In this document: positions 1 to 7,323 of the stretch, piece by piece
How the letters are laid out: each line of letters opens with the position of its first letter
Position numbering within the stretch: the stretch's first letter is position 1
Assembly: GCA_014376325.1 (NCBI GenBank)
Contig: JACMRP010000293.1
Coordinates: 1 to 8,416 of the forward strand
Direction: 5' to 3'
DNA length: 8,416 nt
DNA from: Pseudobdellovibrionaceae bacterium
Lineage (GTDB): Bacteria; Bdellovibrionota; Bdellovibrionia; Bdellovibrionales; Bdellovibrionaceae
The notes under the pieces: generated by a model
The model's input: only the letters and a program-made list of their open reading frames with translations
Database searches by the model: none
Told to the model about the DNA's origin: nothing
Made by a program: the position numbers and the translations under genes

Positions 1-273
1 GACTATCACAGCACATCGCTCATTAACCTAAAAGCGACGACTTCGGTGGGATCCGTTGTTACCTACAAAATCAGTGTTGAAGCCGTTAGTCGAGCTGGCG
101 TCAGCCAGTCTTACTTCGCATATGATATGCAGATGCCGACCTCGAACCCGATCTTGCAAGTGTACTTAGAAGGTACGACAAAACGTTTCTTCCTGAACGG
201 ATCTCCGACGACGGCGCTCGCAATAAAAACGCTCTTAGGCATCGACTTGGACTCCGCAAACGACCAAGAGTGA
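1..273 (+). CDS. C-terminal end of an unrecognised protein (5' partial)
   Basis: The frame is open from the first base to a TGA at 271-273, giving about 90 residues of a protein that begins upstream of the window. A GTG at 46 could serve as a start, but nothing resembling a ribosome binding site precedes it and the frame is open before it, so a truncated longer gene is more likely. The visible part is rich in Ser, Thr and Val, with alternating hydrophobic residues (for example VVTYKISVEAVS), which suggests a beta-rich fold. It ends in an acidic tail, DLDSANDQE. There are no cysteines and no membrane segment. I do not recognise the family. A secreted or surface beta-sandwich domain is possible but unproven. 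It is separated from the next gene by about 110 bases and is probably a different transcription unit. Confidence 0.6.
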   Translation, partial: DYHSTSLINLKATTSVGSVVTYKISVEAVSRAGVSQSYFAYDMQMPTSNPILQVYLEGTTKRFFLNGSPTTALAIKTLLGIDLDSANDQE

Positions 274-382
274 CGGCGGTCCCCCTCGGGCGCGCGAATT
301 GCTTATTTCGGCATCATGATTGGCTCCCAGTACGCCTTTTAGACCTTGCATTTGTAACGCCGTCCGGCTAGAACCAGCCACT

Positions 383-937
383 ATGAAAATCAATCTCTCT
401 GAAATTCCTGAAGAGGGTCGCAGTTACACCTGCAACCGCAAAACCGCCGAACTGAACCTCCCGCTCAAAGATTTGATCGGCGACGCCGAGTTCGAGGCTG
501 AATTTTTTATCCGGCCTTTGAACCCAAAAGACTTCGAAGTCCGCGGCGTTATGAAAACGACGATGCCCGAAGACTGCTCACGTTGCGGGATTGATTTTGA
601 ATTAAAAATTGCCACTAAATTCCAGGAGATCCTGATCCCGCGCCACGAAGACGACCGCACGGGTCACTACGCGAAGGTCAATCACATCTCCGAAGCCGAA
701 GTGACCGGGCCTTCCGTCACCGAATACGAGGACTCGGCTTTTGATATGGGCGAGTACCTACACGAGGTCGTCGCGATCGCGGCCCCCTTCAATCCGGTAG
801 GTCCCGAAAACGAAAAGGGCGACTGCTCGGTTTGCGGAATCCGCGTTCGTGGCCGTAGTTTTGGCTACGATGAACAGGTTCCGGTTGAGAAGCCAGCCAG
901 CCCGTTCGCGGCTCTTAAAAATATTAAGCTGAATTAA
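383..937 (+). CDS. yceD: YceD/DUF177 family protein (large-subunit rRNA accumulation protein)
   Basis: This is a 184-residue protein of the YceD (DUF177) family. In bacteria and plastids the family is linked to 23S rRNA accumulation, and its gene is usually next to rpmF, as here. The N-terminus MKINLSEIPEEG and the C-terminus PFAALKNIK fit the family. A cysteine pair at C65-x2-C68 (DCSRCGIDF) matches the CxRC motif of E. coli YceD. A second pair, C148-x2-C151 (DCSVCG), lies near the end and could complete a metal-binding site. Between the two is an acidic stretch, EYEDSAFDMGEYLHEVV, typical of the family. I chose the ATG at 383 because the protein then starts at the family's usual N-terminus. 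A TTG at 320 would add 21 residues that look unlike the family. No clear Shine-Dalgarno sequence precedes the ATG. The gene ends 69 bases before rpmF. The family assignment is firm; the molecular function is only known from relatives. Confidence 0.85.
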   Translation: MKINLSEIPEEGRSYTCNRKTAELNLPLKDLIGDAEFEAEFFIRPLNPKDFEVRGVMKTTMPEDCSRCGIDFELKIATKFQEILIPRHEDDRTGHYAKVNHISEAEVTGPSVTEYEDSAFDMGEYLHEVVAIAAPFNPVGPENEKGDCSVCGIRVRGRSFGYDEQVPVEKPASPFAALKNIKLN

Positions 938-939
938 GG

Positions 940-967
940 TTGATTTTTGCGGATCTTTGGTTAAATT
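940..967 (+). promoter_or_regulatory. Weak candidate promoter ahead of rpmF
   Basis: In the gap between the YceD gene and rpmF there is a TTGATT at 940-945 and a TAAATT at 962-967, separated by 16 bases. They resemble sigma-70 type -35 and -10 boxes. A transcript would begin near 975, about 32 bases before the rpmF start. The match is modest and AT-rich gaps give such matches by chance. An internal promoter would make sense, because bL32 is needed in large amounts. Confidence 0.22.
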
Positions 968-1006
968 ACCAGGCTTCCTAATGTTTAGAACTACTAGAGG
1001 TGAATC

Positions 1007-1195
1007 GTGCCAACTCCTAAAAAGAAAACTTCCCGCTCAAAACGCGATATGCGCAGATCCCATGACGGAATCAGTGAAGCTGCCGTCGCCGTTGATAAAA
1101 AAACGGGCGAGCTTGTTCGTCCTCACCGTGCTAACAAAGCATCTGATGGCGCCTACTACTACAAAGGCAAACAGATCAGCGCCGCTAAGAACTAA
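1007..1195 (+). CDS. rpmF: Large ribosomal subunit protein bL32 (cysteine-free form)
   Basis: This small basic 62-residue protein is ribosomal protein bL32, a structural part of the 50S subunit near the peptidyl-transferase side. The N-terminus MPTPKKKTSRSKRDMRRSHD is diagnostic, and the C-terminal half has the expected YYYKG turn. Many bL32 proteins carry a four-cysteine zinc ribbon. This one has no cysteine at all and follows the E. coli-like form (SVDKTSGE in E. coli, AVDKKTGE here). It starts with GTG at 1007, after a good Shine-Dalgarno AGAGG at 996-1000. The start is fixed because the conserved MPTPKKK begins there. The gene lies between the YceD gene and fabH, 25 bases before fabH. The plsX gene often found at this point is absent. 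Confidence 0.95.
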   Translation: MPTPKKKTSRSKRDMRRSHDGISEAAVAVDKKTGELVRPHRANKASDGAYYYKGKQISAAKN

Positions 1196-1220
1196 TTAAC
1201 TTCGTTTTTAAGGTTGCTCC

Positions 1221-2216
1221 ATGGCTGGATTGTACCGATCTCGAGTCTCAGGCACAGGTTCTTATCTTCCCGAACGCGTTCTCACGAACGCGGATTTGGA
1301 AAAGATGGTGGATACCAACGATCAATGGATCGTGGAACGAACCGGGATCAAACGCCGACACATGGCAGCGAAAGACCAGGCCACCTCTGACTTGTGCCTC
1401 ATAGCTGCACAACGTGCCCTCAAGGACGCCGGGCTTGAACCGACGGATCTTGATGCCATTATCGTCTGCACCGTCTCTGGCGATCAAGTAATGCCGAGCA
1501 CAGCGTGCGTACTTCAAAATAAATTAGGTGCCCGCAATATCATGTCCTTCGACCTTTCGGCCGCTTGCTCTGGTTTTGTCTACGGGCTTTCCGTCGCGGA
1601 CCAGTTTGTGCGCACCGGAATGTATAAAAATATTCTGGTTGTTGGCGCCGAAGTCCTGCACCGCTTCGTGGACTATACGGACCGCGAAACCTGCATCCTG
1701 TTCGGCGATGGCGCCGGCGCATGGATCGTCAGTCAAACTCATGCCGAAGATAAAAACGTCATCATCAGTTCGCACAACCACGCGGATGGTAGCCTCGGCG
1801 ATTTGCTGACGCTAACTGCGGGCGGCTCGCGCTTCCCGTTCAACGAAGACACGCTTGCGAGCAAAAATCAGTTCGTCAAAATGAAGGGCCGAGACATTTT
1901 TAAAAGTGCGGTTCGGGTGATGAGCGCCGCTTGCGGCGAAGCGCTAGAAGCGAATAAAGTGACCGCGGTGGACGTCGACTGGATCGTTCCCCACCAAGCA
2001 AATTTGCGAATAATCGAGGCCGTTGCGGATCGTTTTGATTTTCCAAAAGAAAAGGTCATCATCACCGTTGATGAGACCGGCAACACTTCGGCCGCTTCCA
2101 TTCCCCTTGCATTTCAAATTGCTAAAGACGCTGGTAAAATTCAGCGTGGGCAGACCATTCTGCTGACCGCCTTCGGAGCTGGACTCACGAGCGGTAGCCT
2201 TTTAATGAGGTACTAA
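1221..2216 (+). CDS. fabH: Beta-ketoacyl-ACP synthase III (KAS III)
   Basis: FabH starts type II fatty-acid synthesis in the cytoplasm by condensing an acyl-CoA primer, normally acetyl-CoA, with malonyl-ACP to give acetoacetyl-ACP and CO2. The 331-residue length is close to that of other FabH proteins. The thiolase-fold catalytic triad is complete: Cys116 in SAACSGF, His258 in PHQANLRI and Asn288 in GNTSAASIP. Other family marks are WIVERTGIKRR near residue 36, the FGDGAGA loop at 161-167 and the C-terminal GAGLTSGS. The ATG at 1221 is preceded by AAGG at 1210-1213. The stop codon TAA directly abuts the ATG of fabD, so translation of the two is probably coupled. The primer preference cannot be told from the sequence by eye. 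Confidence 0.97.
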   Translation: MAGLYRSRVSGTGSYLPERVLTNADLEKMVDTNDQWIVERTGIKRRHMAAKDQATSDLCLIAAQRALKDAGLEPTDLDAIIVCTVSGDQVMPSTACVLQNKLGARNIMSFDLSAACSGFVYGLSVADQFVRTGMYKNILVVGAEVLHRFVDYTDRETCILFGDGAGAWIVSQTHAEDKNVIISSHNHADGSLGDLLTLTAGGSRFPFNEDTLASKNQFVKMKGRDIFKSAVRVMSAACGEALEANKVTAVDVDWIVPHQANLRIIEAVADRFDFPKEKVIITVDETGNTSAASIPLAFQIAKDAGKIQRGQTILLTAFGAGLTSGSLLMRY

Positions 2217-3215
2217 ATGAACATGACACTTTTATTTCCCGGTCAAGGCAGTCAACAGCCTGGAATGGGCCGTTTCTTATTTGATAATTTTGCGATCGCG
2301 AAATTGATGTTCGAAGAAGCCAGCGAAGCGCTGTCGCAAAATATGAAGAAGCTCTGCTTCGAGGGCAGCGAATCGGATTTAGCCCTGACAGAAAACACCC
2401 AGCCCGCCTTGCTACTTGTTTCAACCGCGACCCAAAGAATTCTGCGCTCGGAATACCCGATTCAGGTGACTTCCGCGGCCGGACATTCTATCGGCGAATA
2501 CTCAGCGCTCGTTGCCGCGAACGTCCTGGAATTTGCCCCCGCAATGAAAGCCGTGCGCACTCGCGGCCAAGCCATGCAGTCGGCAGTTCCCGTGGGCGAA
2601 GGCGGCATGATCGCGGCCCTGGGACTAGATCCCGCTCAGGCGCAGTTTCTGTGCAATTTTGTTGTTCAACAATCTGGCTTTGGTCCCCTTTCGCCCGCGA
2701 ATTATAACTGCCCGGGGCAAATCGTGCTCAGCGGGTCCACTCAGGCTATCGAATGGCTCAAGACGAATTACAAACCAGAAATCTTTCCGGATCCGCCAAA
2801 GCGCGCAAAGCTGATTCCCTTGAATGTGTCTGCCCCGTTTCACTGCGAGATGATGCTGCCGGCAGAAGAAAAAATGCGGGAAGTACTGACCGAAATCCCG
2901 TTCCGTTCTCCAGAATTTAAGATCGTTCAGAATTTCACGGCGCAAATGGAAAATAAAGTAGAAGCTCTTCGCGAAAATCTGATTCGTCAGGTTTCAGCCC
3001 CGGTCCGTTGGACCGAAAGCATGGAGCTTCTGAAGGCACAAAATCAGACTAGCTGTATTGAGTGCGGTGTAGGCAAAGTCATTGCCGGATTGGTTAAAAA
3101 AATCGACCCCGAAGCATTCATAGTTTTGTCGACGAATTCACTGGAAGATCTTAAATTGATTGAAGTTTTTCTGAAAGCTTCGAGTCAAAAAAACGCGCGC
3201 GCTGAAAATCCTTGA
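2217..3215 (+). CDS. fabD: Malonyl-CoA:ACP transacylase
   Basis: FabD moves malonate from malonyl-CoA onto the phosphopantetheine arm of ACP, providing the extender unit for FabH and FabF. The N-terminal LLFPGQGSQ (residues 5-13) and the nucleophile elbow GHSIGE with Ser91 are intact. Arg116 (TRGQAMQ), which binds the malonate carboxylate, and His209 (APFHC), the catalytic partner, are also present. Near the C-terminus, ECGVGKVIAGL is the usual E-x-GPGK-type loop with Val in place of Pro. At 332 residues it is somewhat longer than the roughly 310 of E. coli FabD. The extra length is spread over the 180-200 region and a polar tail. The ATG at 2217 touches the fabH stop, and its Shine-Dalgarno (GAGG, 2207-2210) lies inside the end of fabH. 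A second in-frame ATG at 2223 could also be used. Confidence 0.96.
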   Translation: MNMTLLFPGQGSQQPGMGRFLFDNFAIAKLMFEEASEALSQNMKKLCFEGSESDLALTENTQPALLLVSTATQRILRSEYPIQVTSAAGHSIGEYSALVAANVLEFAPAMKAVRTRGQAMQSAVPVGEGGMIAALGLDPAQAQFLCNFVVQQSGFGPLSPANYNCPGQIVLSGSTQAIEWLKTNYKPEIFPDPPKRAKLIPLNVSAPFHCEMMLPAEEKMREVLTEIPFRSPEFKIVQNFTAQMENKVEALRENLIRQVSAPVRWTESMELLKAQNQTSCIECGVGKVIAGLVKKIDPEAFIVLSTNSLEDLKLIEVFLKASSQKNARAENP

Positions 3216-3220
3216 TGTAC

Positions 3221-3230
3221 AAACATGTTT
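3221..3230. promoter_or_regulatory. Ten-base perfect palindrome in the fabD-fabG gap
   Basis: AAACATGTTT is a perfect palindrome. It lies just after the fabD stop, in the 63-base gap before the fabG start, which is one of the longer gaps in the fab cluster. A second short palindrome, TGTACA (3216-3221), overlaps it by one base. It could be an operator half of a regulator or just chance. No accompanying promoter boxes are convincing, and it does not match a lipid-regulator site that I know. Confidence 0.2.
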
Positions 3231-3278
3231 CGGTCAATGTAGCAGGCACTAGCGCCCTAAAACCTTAAAGGAATCTTG

Positions 3279-4022
3279 ATGAAGTCTCTGCATGGAAAGA
3301 AAATTATCGTGACCGGCGGAAGCCGTGGCATCGGTGCTTCTATCGTGCGACTTTTGGCTGAAGAGGGCGCTCAAGTTTGTTTTACTTTCTCCTCCCGTGA
3401 AGACGCTGCGGCCGAAGTGGCAAAATCGCTTCCGGGCGAAGGGCACTTCTACTTAAAGTTGGACGTTGCTTCCGAACAAAGCGTCAGCCAAGCCATCGAA
3501 CAAATTTCGCAAAAATGGACAGAGATCGATGGTCTCGTGAACAATGCCGGAATCACGAAAGACCAGCTGCTGTTGCGTATGAAAGCGCAAGATTTTGATT
3601 CCGTGATGAATACAAATTTACGCGGAACCTTTTTGATGACGAAGGCTTTGACCAAAATCATGATGAAGGCCCGCCAAGGTTCTATCGTCAATATTACCAG
3701 CGTGATCGGCCAAACCGGCAATGCGGGTCAGGCGAACTATGCAGCTTCGAAAGCCGGCACAGAAGCCTTCAGCAAGTCGGTCGCACAAGAGATCGCTTCT
3801 AGAAACGTACGCGTAAATTGCGTCGCGCCCGGTTTTATTTCGACCGAAATGACCCACGGTTTGAACGATGATACCAGAGCAAAAATTCTGTCGAAGATCC
3901 CGATGAATTCCATCGGTGAAGGTGTCGACGTTGCGAACGCGGTCCGATTTTTATTAAGTGATGAATCAAAATATATTACAGGCCACACCATGAGCGTTAA
4001 TGGTGGCCTGTTCATGAATTAA
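3279..4022 (+). CDS. fabG: 3-oxoacyl-ACP reductase (NADPH)
   Basis: FabG reduces 3-ketoacyl-ACP to 3-hydroxyacyl-ACP with NADPH in every round of fatty-acid elongation. The 247-residue protein is a classic short-chain dehydrogenase/reductase. It has the cofactor motif TGGSRGIG at 12-19, LDV with Asp62, NNAG at 88-91, and the catalytic set Asn113, Ser141, Tyr154 and Lys158 (YAASK). The C-terminal YITGHTMSVNGG is the usual tetramer-contact end of FabG. I chose the ATG at 3279 because AAAGGA (3267-3272) sits six bases before it. The TTG one codon earlier (3276) is too close to that site. The gene follows fabD by 63 bases and precedes acpP by 28. Its position and motifs make FabG much more likely than another dehydrogenase of the superfamily. 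Confidence 0.95.
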   Translation: MKSLHGKKIIVTGGSRGIGASIVRLLAEEGAQVCFTFSSREDAAAEVAKSLPGEGHFYLKLDVASEQSVSQAIEQISQKWTEIDGLVNNAGITKDQLLLRMKAQDFDSVMNTNLRGTFLMTKALTKIMMKARQGSIVNITSVIGQTGNAGQANYAASKAGTEAFSKSVAQEIASRNVRVNCVAPGFISTEMTHGLNDDTRAKILSKIPMNSIGEGVDVANAVRFLLSDESKYITGHTMSVNGGLFMN

Positions 4023-4050
4023 TTAACCAATTTTACAGGAGATATAAAGC

Positions 4051-4287
4051 ATGGAAATCAACCCAAAGGTCAAAGACATCATCGTAGAACAACTTGGTGT
4101 AGACCCAGATAAAGTTAAACCAGAAGCTTCTTTCATCGATGACTTAGGCGCTGACAGCCTTGATATCGTTGAACTTGTTATGGCGATGGAAGAAGAGTTC
4201 GATCTTGAAATCCCAGATGAAGATGCTGAAAAGCTCAAAACTGTTCAAGACGTTGCTTCTTACCTGACTAAAAAAGGTAAAACGTAG
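4051..4287 (+). CDS. acpP: Acyl carrier protein
   Basis: This 78-residue, strongly acidic protein is the carrier that holds growing acyl chains through a phosphopantetheine arm. The attachment serine is Ser36 in the invariant motif GADSLD. Helix [23 protein letters not shown], is almost identical to that of ACPs generally and is the face recognised by the Fab enzymes. The ATG at 4051 has a strong ribosome binding site (CAGGAG, 4036-4041). Codon use (many GAA, GTT, GCT and CTT) differs from the more GC-ending codons of its neighbours. Both signs fit the high ACP level that cells need. It is flanked by fabG (28 bases before) and fabF (6 bases after), the standard order. The cognate phosphopantetheinyl transferase is not in the window. 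Confidence 0.98.
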   Translation: MEINPKVKDIIVEQLGVDPDKVKPEASFIDDLGADSLDIVELVMAMEEEFDLEIPDEDAEKLKTVQDVASYLTKKGKT

Positions 4288-4293
4288 GCCACT

Positions 4294-5571
4294 ATGGGCA
4301 TGACTACGGGCTCACGATTTGAACGTCCACCCAAAGCACAAAAACGTGTGGTTGTGACCGGCCTCGGTGCCGTCACTCCGCTTGGCTTAAGCATTCAAGA
4401 AAGCTGGGAGAACGCGAAGAAAGGGAAATCTGGCATTGCTAAGATCACCCACTTCGATACAACCGGCTACGATGTGACGTTTGCGGGCGAAGTCAAAAAC
4501 TTCGATCCCTCTTCTTACATCGATAAAAAAGAACTTAAGAAAATGGACCTCTTTATTCAATATTCCATGGCTGCAACGAAGATGGCTTTGGATATGTCGA
4601 AACTCGAAATCACTTCTGAAATTGGCGACCGCGCTGGTTGTATCATTGGTGTTGGTATGGGCGGACTGCCCGGCATCGAAGAACAACACAGCCGGCTGCT
4701 CGAAAAAGGACCGGGACGCATCAGTCCATTTTTTATCCCGATGGTGATTACTAATTTGGCCGCAGGTCAGGTCAGTATCGCTCACGGTTTAAAAGGTCCT
4801 AACTACTCTGTCACTTCTGCTTGTGCCTCTGGCGTTCACGCGATTGGCGAAGCCGTGAACTATATACGCAATGGATGGATGGATGTCATGGTTGCCGGTG
4901 GTGCAGAATCCACCGTCTGCCCGATGGCTGTGGGCGGCTTCGCATCCATGCGTGCGCTCTCGACCCGAAACGACGATCCCGAACGTGCGAGCCGACCGTG
5001 GGACAAAGACCGTGACGGTTTTGTCCTTGCAGAAGGTTCTTCGATCATGATTTTGGAATCCTTAGAACATGCCGAAGCCCGTGGTGCGAACATCCTGTGC
5101 GAAATCACCGGGTACGGACTTTCCGCGGACGCTTACCACATGACGTCACCGGCACCGGAAGGCGCTGGCGGATTTGCGGCGATGACCATGGCGTTAAAAG
5201 ATGCCGGATTAAAACCATCGGACATTCAGTACGTCAACGCGCACGGAACCAGCACCCCGATGGGCGATGGATTAGAGTCGCAGGCGATCCAACGCTTGGC
5301 TGGCGATCACGCTAAAAACATTTGGGTGTCTTCAACCAAGAGCATGACCGGACACGCCTTGGGCGCTGCTGGCGCAATCGAAGGCGCATTTTGTGTTATG
5401 GCCTTGGTCGATCAGATTGCACCACCGACCATCAACCTTGTCAGCGCTAGCCCTGACTGTATTCTAGATTACGTTCCGAACGAAGCCCGCTCGGGTAAGT
5501 TAACGAACGTTATGAATAACAGCTTTGGCTTCGGCGGCACGAACGCATGCATGGTGTTTTCTAAGTTGTAA
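4294..5571 (+). CDS. fabF: Beta-ketoacyl-ACP synthase II (KAS II)
   Basis: FabF elongates acyl-ACP by condensation with malonyl-ACP. The 425-residue thiolase-fold enzyme has the full Cys-His-His set: Cys177 in TSACASG, His317 in NAHGTST and His354 in MTGHALGA. The conserved Lys349 (STKS) and the C-terminal gating loop NNSFGFGGTN (408-417) are also present. RVVVTGLGAVTPLG (18-31) marks the start of the conserved fold. Upstream of it are about 17 residues (MGMTTGSRFERPPKAQK) that E. coli FabF lacks in large part. ATG at 4294 or 4300 could be used. Neither has a good Shine-Dalgarno sequence, and the gene begins six bases after the acpP stop, so translation probably depends on ribosomes leaving acpP. 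FabB and FabF are hard to separate by eye; the position next to acpP argues for FabF. Confidence 0.95.
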   Translation: MGMTTGSRFERPPKAQKRVVVTGLGAVTPLGLSIQESWENAKKGKSGIAKITHFDTTGYDVTFAGEVKNFDPSSYIDKKELKKMDLFIQYSMAATKMALDMSKLEITSEIGDRAGCIIGVGMGGLPGIEEQHSRLLEKGPGRISPFFIPMVITNLAAGQVSIAHGLKGPNYSVTSACASGVHAIGEAVNYIRNGWMDVMVAGGAESTVCPMAVGGFASMRALSTRNDDPERASRPWDKDRDGFVLAEGSSIMILESLEHAEARGANILCEITGYGLSADAYHMTSPAPEGAGGFAAMTMALKDAGLKPSDIQYVNAHGTSTPMGDGLESQAIQRLAGDHAKNIWVSSTKSMTGHALGAAGAIEGAFCVMALVDQIAPPTINLVSASPDCILDYVPNEARSGKLTNVMNNSFGFGGTNACMVFSKL

Positions 5572-5584
5572 AAAAAGGAACGTG

Positions 5585-6049
5585 ATGAAGAAAATTTTAA
5601 TTGCTTCGGACCACGCCGCCTACGATTTGAAACAACAGTTCATTAAAAACAATCCGGATCTTCCGTGGGAGGATCTGGGACCCGCAAACGCGGACTCGGT
5701 CGACTATCCGGACTACGCTAAAAAACTTTGCGCTAAGTTGATTGAACTAACCGGCCGCGACCCTATAACCGAAGATGCTTTTAATTCTGGCATCTGCGGA
5801 ATACTGATTTGCGGTTCCGGTCAGGGAATGGCGATCGCGGCAAATAAATACCCGCAAATTCGTGCGGCCCTCTGCTGGAACGAAGACGTCGCAAAATTAT
5901 CGCGCAACCACAATAACGCGAATGTTTTGTGCTTGGGCTCTAGAGACGTCACTCCGGAAATCGCGCAAAAAATATTAACTACGTTTTTAGGCTCCGCGTT
6001 CGAAGGCGGACGTCACTCACAAAGAGTTGCAAAAATCGCTCTGAAGTAA
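5585..6049 (+). CDS. rpiB: Ribose-5-phosphate isomerase B
   Basis: RpiB interconverts ribose 5-phosphate and ribulose 5-phosphate in the non-oxidative pentose phosphate pathway. The 154-residue protein starts [16 protein letters not shown], with the family's Asp9-His10 pair. It carries [14 protein letters not shown] (75-88), with the presumed catalytic Cys76. [15 protein letters not shown] (106-120) holds His109, and GGRHSQR (141-147) provides phosphate-binding arginines. Compared with E. coli RpiB there is an extra loop of about ten residues around positions 54-68 ([15 protein letters not shown]), just before the active-site strand. The ATG at 5585 follows AAGGA (5576-5580), and a GTG one codon earlier is less well spaced. 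It lies 13 bases after fabF and before glyA, the order seen in many deltaproteobacterial-type genomes. The related enzyme LacA/LacB (galactose-6-phosphate isomerase) is less likely in this context. Confidence 0.92.
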   Translation: MKKILIASDHAAYDLKQQFIKNNPDLPWEDLGPANADSVDYPDYAKKLCAKLIELTGRDPITEDAFNSGICGILICGSGQGMAIAANKYPQIRAALCWNEDVAKLSRNHNNANVLCLGSRDVTPEIAQKILTTFLGSAFEGGRHSQRVAKIALK

Positions 6050-6056
6050 CTAATAT

Positions 6057-6086
6057 GTGGGCATTACTACCTTTCGAGGAGCCCAT
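6057..6086 (+). promoter_or_regulatory. Small hairpin around the glyA ribosome binding site
   Basis: GTGGGC at 6057-6062 can pair with GCCCAT at 6081-6086 (five Watson-Crick pairs and one G-U), leaving an 18-base loop. Most of the glyA Shine-Dalgarno (GAGGA, 6076-6080) would sit in the loop and the 3' arm ends two bases before the ATG. Such a hairpin could modulate start-site access, but the stem is short and may be chance. Confidence 0.2.
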
Positions 6087-6087
6087 T

Positions 6088-7323
6088 ATGCCGAACCTTC
6101 GTGAAGCCGATCCAGAAATCGCAAAATACATCGCTGAAGAACAAGAACGCCAAGAGTTCGGTTTAGAGATGATCGCTTCCGAAAATTACACCTCGCAAGC
6201 CGTCATGGAAGCGCAAGGCAGTTGTTTAACAAATAAATACGCCGAAGGTTATCCGAACAAACGTTACTACGGTGGTTGCCACGTTGTTGATTTGATCGAG
6301 CAACAAGCGATCGATCGCGCAAAAAAACTTTTTGGAGTCGGAGCAGCGAACGTACAACCGCACTCTGGTTCGCAGGCAAATATGGGCGTGTACCTAGCCT
6401 GCATGAAGGCCGGCGACACCGTCTTGGGAATGGATCTTTCGCACGGCGGTCACTTGACCCACGGATCTCCGGTGAACTTTAGCGGATTTTTATTCAACGC
6501 AACTTCTTACAAGTTAGATCCAGATACCGGGCGATTAAATTACGATACAATTTTGAAAACTGCGCGCGAAGTAAAACCAAAACTGATCATCGCGGGCTAT
6601 AGCGCTTATCCCCGCTCATTAGACTTTGCGAAATTCAAAGAGATCGCGGACGACGTCGGCGCGGCGTTGATGGTCGACATGGCCCACTTCGCGGGACTAG
6701 TTGCTACGGGCGCTCACGCAACTCCTGTGGGTTTTGCAGATTATATCACGACGACGACGCACAAAACATTGCGCGGTCCCCGTGGCGGCATGATTTTATG
6801 TTCGGAAGATAAAATCAAAACAATCAATTCAAAAATATTCCCGGGCATTCAGGGCGGACCGCTGGAACACGTCATCGCGGGTAAAGCCGTGGCCTTTGGC
6901 GAAGCACTCAAACCAGAATTTAAAACTTACATCGATAACGTCGTCACGAACGCAAAAACCCTCGCCGAAGAAATGATGAGCCAAGGATTTAAACTGGTCA
7001 CCGGCGGGACCGACAATCACCTGATCCTTGTCGACCTCAGCGACCGAGAGATCACGGGTAAGCTTGCAGAAAATTCTTTGGACGAGGCCGGGATTACGGT
7101 GAACAAAAATACGGTCCCGAACGAAAAGCGCTCACCGTTTGTTACAAGCGGAGTTCGCATCGGAACGCCGGCACTGACAACTCGGGGCATGGGCGCCGGC
7201 GACATGAGACAAGTCGCAAAATGGATTGCGCAAGTTTTAAACAATCCAGAAGATGCGGCCCTCAAATCCAAAATCAAAAACGAAGTCCGTGACCTCTGCA
7301 AAAAACATCCGATTTATGTGTGA
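6088..7323 (+). CDS. glyA: Serine hydroxymethyltransferase
   Basis: GlyA is a PLP enzyme of the cytoplasm. It converts serine and tetrahydrofolate to glycine and 5,10-methylene-tetrahydrofolate, the main source of one-carbon units. The 411-residue length matches the bacterial family. [11 protein letters not shown] (26-36), [15 protein letters not shown] (49-63) and the PLP-contact VDMAHFAG (196-203) are present. The Schiff-base lysine is Lys226 in [14 protein letters not shown]. The C-terminal half has [13 protein letters not shown], which binds substrate. I chose the ATG at 6088 because GAGGAG (6076-6081) precedes it at the right distance and [15 protein letters not shown] is a normal start. 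An in-frame ATG at 6055 would add [11 protein letters not shown] and has no ribosome binding site. The TGA stop lies inside the first copy of a 24-base repeat. It ends the apparent operon. Confidence 0.97.
   Translation: MPNLREADPEIAKYIAEEQERQEFGLEMIASENYTSQAVMEAQGSCLTNKYAEGYPNKRYYGGCHVVDLIEQQAIDRAKKLFGVGAANVQPHSGSQANMGVYLACMKAGDTVLGMDLSHGGHLTHGSPVNFSGFLFNATSYKLDPDTGRLNYDTILKTAREVKPKLIIAGYSAYPRSLDFAKFKEIADDVGAALMVDMAHFAGLVATGAHATPVGFADYITTTTHKTLRGPRGGMILCSEDKIKTINSKIFPGIQGGPLEHVIAGKAVAFGEALKPEFKTYIDNVVTNAKTLAEEMMSQGFKLVTGGTDNHLILVDLSDREITGKLAENSLDEAGITVNKNTVPNEKRSPFVTSGVRIGTPALTTRGMGAGDMRQVAKWIAQVLNNPEDAALKSKIKNEVRDLCKKHPIYV

Noticed and set aside
320..382. TTG start giving the YceD protein 21 more residues
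   Set aside because: The added residues are rich in Cys, Pro and Arg and unlike the family, whose N-terminus matches the ATG at 383. No ribosome binding site supports the TTG.
957..1199. 80-residue open frame overlapping rpmF in another frame
   Set aside because: It covers the certain rpmF gene, has no good start and no recognisable protein character.
2625..2945. 106-residue open frame on the minus strand within fabD
   Set aside because: It lies inside fabD with no supporting signals and no recognisable motif.
4387..4785. 132-residue open frame on the minus strand within fabF
   Set aside because: It is fully inside a conserved gene, on the opposite strand, without a ribosome binding site. 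It is a by-product of codon bias.
6055..6087. Upstream in-frame ATG for glyA
   Set aside because: It has no ribosome binding site, and the ATG at 6088 has GAGGAG at ideal distance and matches the usual GlyA N-terminus.
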